Assembly: GCA_011032825.1 (NCBI GenBank)
Contig: JAADJZ010000009.1
Location: 1,364,001-1,428,000, forward strand
DNA: 64,000 nucleotides
Source of the DNA: Massariosphaeria phaeospora
Lineage: Eukaryota; Ascomycota; Dothideomycetes; Pleosporales
Reading direction: 5' to 3'
Shown here: positions 48,705-59,478 of the stretch, one piece after another
Numbering within the stretch: position 1 is the first letter of the stretch
Layout: the number at the start of each line of letters is the position of its first letter
Notes under the pieces: model-generated
Told to the model about the DNA's origin: nothing
The model's database searches: none
What the model saw: the letters and a program-made list of their open reading frames with translations, nothing else
Translations under genes and position numbers: made by a program

Positions 48705-49712
48705 AGTTCAGCCGCCTTTGTGCAGATATCTTGAGTGGTTCAAGCAGAGGATCCGGGTTAGGTGATACGTTCATTTATGAAATTGAAGCACAACTTCGCT
48801 GAAATGCGTCGCATCTCCGCATACGCCAAATTGTGGGGTATCTTCAGGGCGGCATAGAGGAACGAATCGGGGAGCGTTGAGATGGTGAAGGGAAAGCAGT
48901 ATACGCGCCAGAGTAGGAGTCCCGGATACGAACTTAGTGGCGGAAGAATGAGGTTTTAAAGGCCGGAGAAGAGCGTGAAGTAGTAGCAGGAGTAATAAGA
49001 TGAGGAGATTTAGAAGAGGACGTCCTACGGTGAGAGTCACAGACCGAGCGCGCCGCAAGCAGTTCTGCGGTGGTGAATCTGCTCTGCCATAGGGACTCGA
49101 GCATTTTACTAATTGCCGTGGAAGTCGATGCCTAGAGAATGTATATATTCGTCCGATCATCCTGGGTTGTGAAGTGGGACAATACGGCTATACGAGGCGG
49201 TAGTAACATCGGTGAGATCTTCTAATAAGTAGCCTCTAGTTTCAGTATTCAGCATCTACATTTCAAGCTGGGTTTTAGCTTCCATAAAAACTAGGAATCA
49301 GGACTTACGTATATCGCAATGCTGATGCGAGTGGGCTATCATAAGTTCGCGCAGATTTTTCGACAAATACTGATACTAGCTAATCGTATAGGAAATCATG
49401 AGCATTCGGGAAGGTCGCGTATCGGAGGAGCAATCTCAGTGCAGATGGCGAAAGGATGATGAGGTACGCTTTGGTCAGCTCTACTTCATGTAAGTATGAA
49501 TTTCAACCCAGATACATCCTCCTAGTACCTTTGAGAACATGGTTGGCCATTGTCTATCTCAACCGATCTGGTAAGTCCTGTCCTAACATCCGTACTTCCA
49601 AGATCCGAGGTCGCGTTTATAATCACATCATTGAGTTATCCTACCGGGTCCACCTGCATTGCGGGACTGAAACGAGTTTGATTAGAAATATTATATTGTA
49701 GCTCCTCCCATT
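48705..49712. other. Intergenic
   Basis: No gene is supported. The end of the ankyrin gene is partly duplicated: AGCAGAGGATCCGGG occurs at 48667 and again after the stop at 48743. Confidence 0.45.
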
Positions 49713-50797
49713 TTATCGAAGACGTGGATCGGCTGTATCAGAAGCCCAAGGATTCTGAATCAACTGTGGATTATCGTAAGTACCCTGGCGCCCAACACCG
49801 GGATGTTGTTGCGAATCGAGTTCGGTGCGATATGGGTCTCCCACCAGCTCAGATCTCTGGTTCGCAATCGGGTGTCCTTGTAATTCATTCCCAACCCCAG
49901 TAGGATGCTGGTTGTATGGCTGACCGTACAGCTCTTGAGCTCCGGGTTCGGTCCACGTTCTATTGTGAGGGTCCTGGACGGCTACTGCTGCGCCACTGTT
50001 GCCCAACTCAGGCGTGATTTCGTTCCTTTGCTTTTCCAGTCCATCGAGTTCGGGCTTGGCCACAGGTTCACCTGGTTCATCATCGCGTATGACGGTTTTC
50101 TTCTTTCGCCGCGCAGAGACTCCCAAGAAGAAACCTCCGGCGGCTAACACAAGACATCCGATAGCCGCACCCACACCTATTCCAGCCTTTGCGCCAGTGC
50201 TAAGCCCACCACTGGGTGCTACCGCTGGTGCCGTAGACTCGGTATTCCCTGGATTCTCTGTGCTGGAAGCCGAAGACGATGTGGAACTAGCATCGGTCCC
50301 GCTTCGTGTCGACGTAGGGTTCGTAGGCCGACTTGTGCTGTCAAAGATGGGACTCGACGTTGCGCTGTTGGCCTCGTTGCTAGTGAAGGGAGTTTCGGCC
50401 TCAGGTGAAGAATTCACGATTTGAGGTTGTGAAGGTCCTGGGGTTACGGCCTCGGGCGGTGTAGTTACGCTATCAGGTTGTGAGGTTACGATGGCAGGTT
50501 GTGTGGGCTGTTCAGGTTCTGAGGTTACGACCTCGGGCTGTCCGGTTACGATGCCGAGGGAGTTGGTCTGCTGGAGAAATGCGGTTTGCGGGAAGGGGTC
50601 CACCTGGCGAAGGTTAGCTAGACTACCTATCTCAAGCGAGATATTTGACGCGCCGTGCTCTCTACTTGACGTCGTTTGATCTGGTAAATTTTGCCAGCCT
50701 CGACTGTTGACGGGTAATCGGCGAGCTCTGAGCCGCGAGTAACAGTTAAGATTGTGGAAGTCAAAGCCAAGAGGCGTAGACAAGCTGCAGGTATCAT
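49713..50797 (-). CDS. Secreted single-pass Ser/Thr-rich surface protein (2 exons, 340 aa)
   Basis: Exons 50797-50666 and 50603-49713. The 62-bp intron (GTAGAG...CTAACCTTCGCCAG) restores the frame exactly. A signal peptide (about 1-21) is followed by ADYPSTVEAGKIYQI, which resembles the start of the Kre9/Knh1-like beta domain of fungal wall proteins. That domain is then cut short and replaced by a Ser/Thr/Pro-rich stalk with repeated VTSQP/VTSEP units. A Gly/Ala-rich transmembrane helix (about 185-206), the basic stop-transfer ARRKKK and a Gln/Asn/Pro-rich cytosolic tail of about 130 residues follow. The layout is that of wall-stress sensors of the Mid2/WSC kind, without a WSC cysteine domain. 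A surface sensor role is inference only. Confidence 0.7.
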
Positions 50798-52125
50798 TAT
50801 GAGCGTCTGTTGGCGCTGCGCAATTGCGCTCGGTGATGATAGGAAATAGGGAACGAAAGGCTGAAGAAAAGCGAGGGGCACCTGGGTTACAGTAGGTAGA
50901 AGAGGTCTCCGTTCCTGTGGTAATTAGAGTGTTAGTCTACACCTCTATTGGCTAGTAGATTAAGCTTAGCCTGGAGCCAGAGCGCATTAGATCGCTAGAT
51001 CGCTAGATGAAGAAGCTAGAACCACGGCTTTAACGCCGACATCTTGTTTAAACCCAAATCTCTTAGCGCCCGCCTTCTTCCCGGCCGCCCTTAGGTGCTC
51101 ATAGATTCGAGAGAGCCTGCAGAAGACAACGTGGTGGAGGCTGGGGTATAGGTATGAGGACAGATCAATGACGTCCTAATCCGTCGGAATGCTCACGTGC
51201 TGTTGGGAGGTTATTGAGCGCCACAACTCTCTGGTGGCGTGCTCTCGAACCGCCAAACTGGCCCCCACCCGCACGCTAGACTATATGCGACTAGTTCACA
51301 GACGTCGAACCGAAACCGAGCCCGCCCGGTCCAAGCGCTATAAAATCACCAAAACTCTTCCTTCTTACGAAGCAGCCATGCTAACTATGCTAACTACAAC
51401 GTATTCTTACATCTAAATTGTATAGAAAGGAGTGTAATAGATAGCCTTGTTGAAACCGGAAATGGCTCGAGAGAATGAGCACGCGAAAACCTTTTCTCTA
51501 TCTCTGCGTTACGGAATCATCTTAACAAACCATAGTTCTGAGAGTGCGCTCCACGAAACCGCCATCCATTCAGCTTACGCTGAGATCAAGTAAGACTCGA
51601 TTATTCGTTCGCGAAATTTTTCACCATACATGCGACCTTGAATCCAACGCATTAGGCTCCCTCGCATCGAGCTCGCGAAAACTTCTATGACCTGGTATTC
51701 ACTGGGTACACCGCGACAGGCTTCTAATTTCAGTGTTTTGAGAATGTAGGTGGCAGCTTCTTCAGGAGCTCGGCCATCGAATAATGCTCTCTCTCCGAAA
51801 ATTTGAGCTTGTGAAGACTTCACTGGGGAGCTACTGCGTGGCGAATCATACAGTGGCAAGTGAGAGCCTCTAATCTAGAAGCGGCCGATGTACAGTCATT
51901 CAATAGAAGGAGCTACGTATATACTGTGTCTATTTCGCTTACCCTTCCTTGTTCTGTTTACGACCAATCAAGCTGTTGCATTCTCAACGCCGATGATTCT
52001 TAAGGTCTGGGTTTTGGTCGCGGGAACGTTTCGCGAGCATATGGCGGTATATTTTTAGTTTAAGCTGAGTTACTGATGCTGTTTGTGAAGCTCGATCAGA
52101 CAAAAATCTGGAAGATAGAAAATTT
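50798..52125. other. Intergenic with promoter-related repeat
   Basis: A frame on the - strand (51859-51575, about 94 codons, no ATG at its start) has protein-like composition (GERALFDGRAPEEAATYIL) and may be a gene fragment; I cannot name it. Its end overlaps the inverted repeat copy at 51480-51640. No other gene is supported. Confidence 0.35.
51480..51640 (-). repeat. Inverted relative of the array 1 promoter segment
   Basis: Read on the - strand, this copy gives GATCTCAGCGTAAGCTGAATGG, then GTGGAGCGCACTCTCAGAAC, then TATGGTTTGTTAAGATGATTCC. At 16480-16595 the + strand reads GATTTCAGCGTGAGCTGAGTGG, GTGGAGCGCATTCTCAGAAC and CATGGTTCGTCAAGATGACTCC. The order and spacing agree, so the two are homologous. 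Similarity ends just where the TATA box stands in the 16.6 kb copy. Confidence 0.75.
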
Positions 52126-52238
52126 TCAGTTTTCTAGAACTATGGTTTCGTCAAAGCAACTCCTATAAAACCTTCGCTTCTTCGTCTCCCTTACTCCTTA
52201 CACACACACCACACGCATCACACACACAAATCTCTCTC
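52126..52238 (+). promoter_or_regulatory. Core promoter of the alkaline phosphatase gene
   Basis: TATAAAA lies at 52164-52170, about 70 bases before the ATG, followed by a C/T tract and a run of ACACACACC and CACACACACA leading into TCTCTCTTGACCATC. The segment from AGAACTATGG to the CA run matches 16557-16650 in array 1. Confidence 0.7.
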
Positions 52239-53879
52239 TTGACCATCATGAAGCTAATCCTTGGTTTGCTCGCAGCATGCCTGTTGACGAAGAGCAGCAC
52301 TGTCCTCGGCCTTTCCAACATCAAGAACGTCATCTATGTCGTTCCGGACGGGTATGGACCATCTTCGCAGACGATGGCCCGCGACTTCGTGGCTTTTCAG
52401 CAGACTGGGATCAATGCAAGCCATCCGCTCATCACCGAGCTTGCCGCCGATCGTTTGGTAAGGATCTCCTTCCGCACCAAGAACGTCGGTTAACACGGAT
52501 CCATAGGTCATTGGAACTGTGCGGACTCATTCGGCCAACCATTTGGTAACCGATTCGGCTGCCGCAGCAACAGCGTTCGCGTCCGGTGTGAAAACGAAAA
52601 ATTATGGTGGATTTGAAATCTTCGTCTTCAAAAAAGTCGCCTTGCTGACCAGTTCTCCAGCTGTTGGTGTAAATCCAGCAGGTGAACCCGTGGCATCCAT
52701 TCTTGAGGCCGCAAAGCTGGCTGGTTACAAGACTGGTCTTGTAGTCACGTCGACGATCTACGACGGCACACCCGCTGCCTATGCTGCCCATGTAGCAGAC
52801 CGATATTCTGTCGAGGCTATCGCGGCTCAGCAGATTGGGTACTCACACCCATTCGGGCCAACCGTGGATGTATTTCTCGGCGGCGGTCAATGTTACTACA
52901 AGCCTGAATCAGCAGGCGGATGTCGAAAGGACGGACTCGAGCTCCTCAAGTTCGCAACTTCGAAGGGTTACCACGTGATGCAAGACCGAGCCGCTTTCGA
53001 CAACTTCACCAAGTCCTCCAATGCATCCCTACCCTATCTCGGTCTCTTCAGTAAAGAGCACTTGATGTACGAAATCGACCGCTCCAAGGTGCCCGAGGAA
53101 GAGCCTTCCCTGGTCGAAAGGGTAGATTCCGCGCTCAAATCTCTTCACGAAGCCACCAGCAAGAGCACCAAGGGCTTCTTCATCATGATTGAAGCTTCGC
53201 GCATCGACCATTCTGGCCACCGCCGAGACGCCGCGACCCAGGTGCACGACACTATCATTACAACACCGTGCTTGAATACGTGGCCAGGTGGATTGATGCG
53301 CACCCGGACACACTCATGATGTCCGCCGCGGACCACGAATGCGGCGGTCTGACACTAAACAAACACTTCGACCCCTCTCACCTCGTCGCAGCCCAACACT
53401 CCGTGCAACACGCCCAAGTTCTGTATAACGCCTTCATCGGCACCGATACCGATCGTGCCTCCTACCTCACCTCCACCTTACTCCCAGCTATTGGCTTCGG
53501 ATCGATGTCACCCACCGAACGCGACCAAATCCTACAGTCCTTGATTCCTCTTACTGATGCCAAAGATATGATTGCGGAGAGAGCCGACGTGGGCTGGGCG
53601 TCTAAAAAGCATTCGGCGTCTGATGTCACGCTACATGGGTACGCGGCAGGTGCCAAAGGTCGCGAGTTCAAGGCGGATATGGCCGGTAATCATGACAACA
53701 CTGACCTGCCAAAATATCTGGCGAAGCTGCTGGGCCTGGACTTGGAGGGAACGACGAGGAAGCTAAGGGCGAGGGGTAGTGGTTGGGTGCCTCGTAAGGG
53801 TCGAATAGGAAGAGGATTACGGAGTATGACCATTAGGTTTGTCGTGTTTTATGTGGTATGGGGTGGCTGTTTAAGGTGA
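52239..53879 (+). pseudogene. Secreted alkaline phosphatase, frameshifted
   Basis: Exons 52239-52457, 52507-52606 and 52661-53879, the last interrupted by a one-base loss near 53259. Signal peptide about 1-20. Alkaline phosphatase signatures are all present: VPDGYGPSS near the N-terminus, the nucleophile region TDSAAAATAFASGVKT, the metal-site block EASRIDHSGH and SAADHECGG. The second intron (52607-52660, GTGGAT...CCAG) is 54 bp with no stop, and removing it restores the conserved VKT-x-N...VGV-x-PAG spacing. After VHDTII the frame shifts: the conserved continuation NTVLEYVARWIDAHPDT lies one base off. Upstream and downstream parts are otherwise intact, so the break is recent or a sequence error. 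Without the frameshift the product would be about 512 residues. It would hydrolyse phosphomonoesters outside the cell or in the vacuole. Confidence 0.85.
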
Positions 53880-54175
53880 TGTCTCCGCTGACCAACTCCG
53901 ATGCGTGTATTTGTTGAGGGAAAAGTCTGTAATACCTGGGCGTTAGTTTTCATGCTGGAGATACTTTATTAGATAACGTGCTTTCAAATCTGACTTTTTA
54001 AGTACCCCGCTCCTACAATAGTAAGATTAGTAATGGGGGCTGAAGAGCGAGCACGTACGAAATTTTCTAATCTCGCTTTCGGATTGGAGCCTAATTGCAC
54101 CACACAGTTCCGCAAAATCAATCGACGACTCATCCACCGTCAATACCGTCGAACAGATCTCAGCATTCGTCAACG

Positions 54176-55147
54176 ATGGTCACGGCCGTAGCCCGCGTCC
54201 TCTCGACCTACGAACTTCTCACGCTCATACTCCAACACCTTCCGAACTCCGGAAAAAAGAAAGAACACGATGAAAACGACAGTAAATCATCGGATGCTAA
54301 AATGTCAAGTCCACCGGATAACTGCCTGCAAATTTTAGCCCTGCGCGGCGTCTCCCGCATCTGGGCCCACACAATCAGTACGTCCCTCGAACTGCGCCGC
54401 CTAACCTGGCATGCACCTTACGTACCCCCGCCAAACACTCCCTACCCAATCCGCAGCCCTCAAGGCGGCGTACTGCCCTTCGAACGCATCATTGATAACA
54501 ACACCACCTATTTCTACCGAGATACTAGTCGTTCAGTCATAAGATCACTCGACTTTGCGCCGAATCCAGTCATCGCACACTTAAAAATCTACGCCGTGAA
54601 GTCGTGCGGGCTTCTTTTGCTGGACTTCGATGACGGCTGCCTGCCGGCTACGTTTGGCAATGCCTGCTGGGCAAGCATGTACGCGACGCGACCGGAGTGT
54701 ACCTTGATGCTTATTACCCTGGTTGGACAGCGGGGTTACTGGCTGGTTTCCACGAGCGGCGCACTGCGCGTGGGCGATTTGGTGTACGCGTTGAACAAGG
54801 TGTACAAGTGGGAGAACGTTACTCCTGGAGGGCACGATGCAGAAGTTTGGTGCGGCACCGCGTGGCCGATGGAGGTAAGAGACGCGGAGGTGGGAACGGA
54901 AGCGGAGCGTTTTCATCGAAAGTTGGCAAAATCGACGGGTCGTGGTGGCGTTAGATTGCCGAAATGGTTTTATGTTGGCACAGAGGGGGTGCGGGCGGAT
55001 GTGTATGTTGTAAAGAAGGAAAAGTGGTGGAAGAGGAGGAGGTGTGTGGTTGCGGCGAGGAGACTAGGTGGGGGTGGCTATAAGGAGGTCGAGCTTGATG
55101 ACGAGGAGTGGGCTGGCGATTTGGAACGGCTATTTGCGGAGGCGTAG
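54176..55147 (+). CDS. F-box-like protein (323 aa)
   Basis: Single exon from the ATG at 54176; the frame extends upstream but without an ATG. The N-terminus (about 8-100) fits a diverged fungal F-box: LSTYELLTLILQHLP, a Lys/Asp/Ser-rich insertion of about 25 residues, then CLQILALRGVSRIWAHTI. The rest has no repeat I can recognise. F-box proteins recruit substrates to SCF ubiquitin ligases; many fungal ones of this kind are lineage-specific with unknown substrates. Assigned by pattern only. Confidence 0.6.
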   Translation: MVTAVARVLSTYELLTLILQHLPNSGKKKEHDENDSKSSDAKMSSPPDNCLQILALRGVSRIWAHTISTSLELRRLTWHAPYVPPPNTPYPIRSPQGGVLPFERIIDNNTTYFYRDTSRSVIRSLDFAPNPVIAHLKIYAVKSCGLLLLDFDDGCLPATFGNACWASMYATRPECTLMLITLVGQRGYWLVSTSGALRVGDLVYALNKVYKWENVTPGGHDAEVWCGTAWPMEVRDAEVGTEAERFHRKLAKSTGRGGVRLPKWFYVGTEGVRADVYVVKKEKWWKRRRCVVAARRLGGGGYKEVELDDEEWAGDLERLFAEA

Positions 55148-55235
55148 TGGGTACTATTGTTATGTTAGTTCTTCCGCATGCAACTGATTAATAGGGAACA
55201 AGGTGCCAAAACTTGTATCTCGATTAGGGGAAGAC

Positions 55236-56404
55236 TTACGTACTAGCCAAACCTATCTTCCTGGAAGGAAAATCAAACAGGTTCAGCTGTCGGACCGCCC
55301 TAGGCTCAGCCGTTCTGATGCATACATTCAGATAGTCTTGACTCGGATAACACTCAAGCTGATGATTTAGCCCTGACATCTCCCTACACCACTTCGGCGC
55401 CCCAAATCTTCCCACTCGCTGGATGAGCGTCCTCAAACTAATCCCGTAATATAATGGTGAATCGAAAGGTGGCTTCGACAAGCCAGAGATGTGCATATTT
55501 TTCTTTAGATGCCCAAGCCACATTGCAGAGCAGTCAAAGCTACAGCCCTTGCGGCCCTCACAGAAATCACAAAGTAGGTCCTCCAGCATAGTCATAATGC
55601 TATGAATGCTTTGTTGTCTGGCTGAGTTAACAGCATCTATTGATCCCATTAGCTCATGCCGAATAAACAAATAGAGAGAATATCATGGCACGTACTCAAA
55701 ACTTGGTCGGGAATAGGTAACCCTAGATCTTGCATGCCAGCCCTACAGTTTCTGATCATAACATAAGTCGTAATTCTGAATTTCATCTCGTCTCGAAATA
55801 CCCAAGAAATCCACAACCATAGAACCGTTGATCTTCCATAGTTGGTAGACATCGCTTCTTCAAGGTTGTCCATCCAATAGGTAAAGTAGACTTCCACAAC
55901 CTCTTCACACTGATAGTAATCAACCATGGATGCAATTTCAGCTATCGCGGCCAAATCTAGTGAGCGTGGAACGCGACGGGCTTTACCATGTATGATGCAG
56001 AGTAAGATTCCGAACGTCTCTGCACCCCATTCAGTCAGTTCTTCGAGAATGAAGCGACCCTTTTCGTCGCGCGGGTGGGTACCCCATTCTTCCCCGAGCA
56101 AACCTCTGAAGTACAGTGATGCAAGGATAAGATGGCGCGATGACACATGAAAGTGAATTTTCTTGGCATCGTCTTCTTTCTCTTCATCGTCATCATCATC
56201 GGCGTCTAGGTCTTCATCCATAGTATCGGCTTCATCTTCATTGATTTGCATTGCGGTATCGATCTGGATATCTTCGTCTACGGGCGGGAGAACGAAAGGC
56301 GGCCTCGGAAACTCCTTCTCTTCATTCCAAGGCGCGAACTCGTGCTTGCGCACCGGCAGGATAAGGATCGCATCCGCGTTGGGGTCAAGTATAACTTCTT
56401 CCAT
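55236..56404 (-). CDS. BTB-like protein 1 of a local family (2 exons, 369 aa)
   Basis: Exons 56404-55696 and 55636-55236; intron GTACGT...GAGCTAATGG...ATAG. The protein starts MEEVILDPNADAILIL, the usual opening of fungal BTB proteins, has an acidic Asp/Glu insertion (about 50-85) and continues with HFHVSSRHLILASLYFRGLL, the core BTB helix. A second half resembles its neighbours at 57.7 and 59.5 kb (IPRSLDLAAIAEIASMVDYYQCEE here, TVTLDMLAKIGVIVDYYECAA there). A role in protein-protein contacts or cullin-3 adaptor function is inferred. Confidence 0.75.
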
Positions 56405-57657
56405 CGCTGAGACTTAACGTAGATAGCGGGGTGGAGGTTATGTATGGTGCTTTTTGCCGTGGGAGGTTGATGTGTGTGGGAGACGGAGTGTCGAGTAGGT
56501 GGAGTGAAGGTGGAGTGGAGGTGAGAAGAATTCGGTGGTCGGTGAACTGTCTCAGCTAGTGGCACGGACGCACTCCGATTGGTGCATCGAGCGCTTGGCA
56601 ATCTCACAGTGCACCAGATTGAACATCGATCAATACCCCATCGTCCCAACCCCCTCAAGAGACACACTACCAGCCCCGTCGGCCCCGCACTAAGCAAACA
56701 TCTCCCCATCCCTCGTAGCGACCGGATCACCCACATCAATCGTCATCCCGGCCCCAAAACCAACTCTCCGTCACTCAGCACTCAGCGCATATGTCTCGCG
56801 TCCAATCGTCACGAACTGTTGTGTCGGAGATCATAATAGCGGGAGAGCCAGCGCTGAGTGTGACCCTGGCGGCGAGGGTTAGTGCTCCGTTGAGGAACGT
56901 CTATGCTTGACCACCGAAGGTCACGAGATGCTCGCTCACTGATATTCGTTGCGAAATTGTGCTGAGCGTTATTCCTAAAACTGTGGATAGCTGGTTCACC
57001 GACTCGAAGCGTGATTCCAGGTCCAACAACCAGCTCTCCGTTACCGCAAATATAAATCTCACCGCCAATCCAAATGGCCTGTCCAGCATCTGAACATCCT
57101 GCCTGAACTAGATGTCTACGACGCCAGAAGACCCAGCCCGGGGTCGTACTATGCGAAAACCTCACTGCGCCTCATTGGTATATTGAGCCGCGGGATAACG
57201 AGCGCGTTAGGTACAACGTCTAGAACCAAGATGGGCGTCAGAACAATTCAACACACACCAACGCCCCAAAAAGTCATATGCCGCAAAGAAGACACCTTGT
57301 TCATGATCGCTTCTAGAGACATCGATTGATATTGTCAGTATAATGACAGCAGATGTTCTACTAGACACTGTCGAAAGAAGATACCAGAGGAAAAGTCAGA
57401 CGAAAGAACAAATTAAGGTTCGCAATGTTCCAAAGTGGAGTTTCAGATGCACACAGAATGCTCCAAGCTAGCTCAGTTTGGCGGTATTCTTGCAAACGCC
57501 TAGACAAAGGAGCCCCTGTTTCCAAGTTGCAGCAATCACAATCGTTGTGGTCTATAAGTACTCCGTACAAGTGTGGTTCGGCTTCAATTTTGTAGCACAA
57601 AGATATGCTCTTGATTCTGCACACAGGACTGAAGGGAACATTTGTTGCAATCCGGTC
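56405..57657. other. Intergenic between divergent BTB-like genes; possible gene relic
   Basis: On the - strand about 57110-56800 two frames encode GGEIYICGNGELVVGPGI and, in another frame, LTLAARVTLSAGSPAIMI. These resemble the repeated Gly-x-x-Ile/Leu-Val-Gly units of fungal Ser/Gly-rich wall proteins. Stops and shifts separate them, so a decayed fragment is possible. Nothing else is seen. Confidence 0.35.
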
Positions 57658-58677
57658 ATGGAGTTCATCGACCAGGTTCTTGATCCGAACGGAGACACCG
57701 CGATAACTCTTACCCATCCTACGTCCAACTTTCTTGTGTGGGATACAGGCGAGCATAATCCCTCTGTATCTGGAGTCGCTGATCGGCATGCGGCCGGTTC
57801 TGAAGAAAATGTGGTTCCTGGACTGACGAGCTATTTAGTATCATCCACGCGTCTGGGGAAGCATTCCCGATACTACGAAAATATATTCAAGCCAGATAAA
57901 TGGCGCGAAGGCTCCAAGACTGAAGACGGATACTACGCGTTGACCACGCAGGATTTTGACCCGGAAGCTTTTCTTCTATTCCAGGAAATACTTAATGAGA
58001 GCCAACATTCACTTCCCGAGAGAGTATCTCCGGAGATGCTAGCCATGCTCGCGAAGATCGTGGACTATCACTGTTGCCAGGATGCTGTGCCAGTGAGGAA
58101 ATGGTACGCCAAATGGATAGGATGGATGTTCGGAAGAGGGAAGCCAAAGCGTTATGAACGGGATGCAATTCTCTGGTTATGCATCGCGGTTGTATTCCAG
58201 GATGTTCCAGAATTCCGTCGAACATTGAAGGTTGTTCTGTCGACTTGCCAGGGGTGGATCTGTGAGCCCGAGGACGTACCAGCCGGCGTTTTACACCTTC
58301 TGCAAGCGATCAACGACGCCACTGGAGATACAATAGAGGGCTTGTTGGATCTCTTGGCTAGGTTCCGGAGCCGAGACTACCTTTGCCCATGTGTCCCGGC
58401 TACGTCGTTCTCCTGTGCCGCTCTGATGCTGGGTAGCTTGATAAAATGGATGGATGAGGTTGGCATTCCAATTGTAGAAGGTGATGAGAACCCGTTTCCG
58501 CGATCAAGTGTAAGCAAGATTTGCAGAGACTTGATGAGGGCTAAGAAGGTGGAGTTTTCGGAACCGGGATTCCCACCAGCACATCGGTGTCGACTGGCGA
58601 ACCATATAAGTCCTATCGCTGTTAAGTTGCAACGAAAAGTGAATGAGCTGAGGATTTTGAAGAGGCGCTTCGACTAA
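57658..58677 (+). CDS. BTB-like protein 2 of a local family (intronless, 339 aa)
   Basis: Starts MEFIDQVLDPNGDTAITL, has TSYLVSSTRLGKHSRYYENIF as the BTB-like core, then VSPEMLAMLAKIVDYHCCQDAV and DAILWLCIAVVFQDVPEFR, aligning with both neighbours. The C-terminal half carries many Cys residues, as in the others. Where the two paralogs have an intron after the LPIP block, this gene reads straight through (VPAGVLHLLQAIND), so the intron has been lost here or gained in the others. Function is inferred from family only. Confidence 0.72.
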   Translation: MEFIDQVLDPNGDTAITLTHPTSNFLVWDTGEHNPSVSGVADRHAAGSEENVVPGLTSYLVSSTRLGKHSRYYENIFKPDKWREGSKTEDGYYALTTQDFDPEAFLLFQEILNESQHSLPERVSPEMLAMLAKIVDYHCCQDAVPVRKWYAKWIGWMFGRGKPKRYERDAILWLCIAVVFQDVPEFRRTLKVVLSTCQGWICEPEDVPAGVLHLLQAINDATGDTIEGLLDLLARFRSRDYLCPCVPATSFSCAALMLGSLIKWMDEVGIPIVEGDENPFPRSSVSKICRDLMRAKKVEFSEPGFPPAHRCRLANHISPIAVKLQRKVNELRILKRRFD

Positions 58678-59478
58678 GGATGACGTAGAAAGAATCAGAT
58701 CACCAATCATACCAGGGATATCGGACAGGTACGGCCGACATATAACTCTATAGGAGCGTATTGCGATAGTATACTAGGATGCTCGTAAATAACGTCAAAC
58801 CGACGAAGTTGGACCTTTTCATCCAACCAAACAAGCTAGTTTCAATTCCGGGAATTCGTCGATGGTGCCAGTACCAAGAACCCACAATGATCAGCAGCAA
58901 GCAACAAACACGATTGCTTACTTTAAGCAGTGTCGCGTGCTCCTCATCTGGGTCGTATAAGAGGGAGAGGTCGTTCGACCTGTGTAAAGCGTCGATGATT
59001 TCAATTGCAACAAGAGGTGTCGACATTAGCATTAGGCGCCGACCCGGTGGGAGACAATGCTTCTCGAAAACAGTGTTGCATGCAACCGGAGTGTACGTGC
59101 GGTTGCTGGATAGCTCTCTATTTGATATCGTTAGCGAGAACGACAGAGCTTTCACTATATTACTCCAGTATGCTTACACCTAGAAAATCAATAAGAAGAC
59201 CGAAGAAGTCGATCGATGGTTAAGCGAGATGAGCCGGGCCTCACCAGAAGCGTTTCCAGAACTCGTTGCGAGGCGCAACAACATCAGTGACTAGGCGCCG
59301 ATGCCGTCACTACCCGAGCATAGAATGGGCGAATGAAACAACCGAGTCGTCACGGTCAGGAACATCCTTCTACCGAATCACTATATATACTCCAATTCTT
59401 TTCCTGGCTACCTCCATCATCACCCACCCTACTTATCGAGCAACACAGGGTTTCGCAACAACGGAAGGTTCTGCAACC
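58678..59478. other. Intergenic
   Basis: A - strand frame beginning at an internal ATG near 59032 has protein-like composition (ALHRSNDLSLLYDPDEEHA) and then a donor-like GTAAGC. It may be a small gene or fragment but is too weak to call. Confidence 0.3.

Noticed and set aside
48771..49160. 130-codon frame on the - strand with a Leu-rich run
   Set aside because: The Leu run comes from a (GAG/TAG/CAG)-rich stretch, and there is no motif or splice support.
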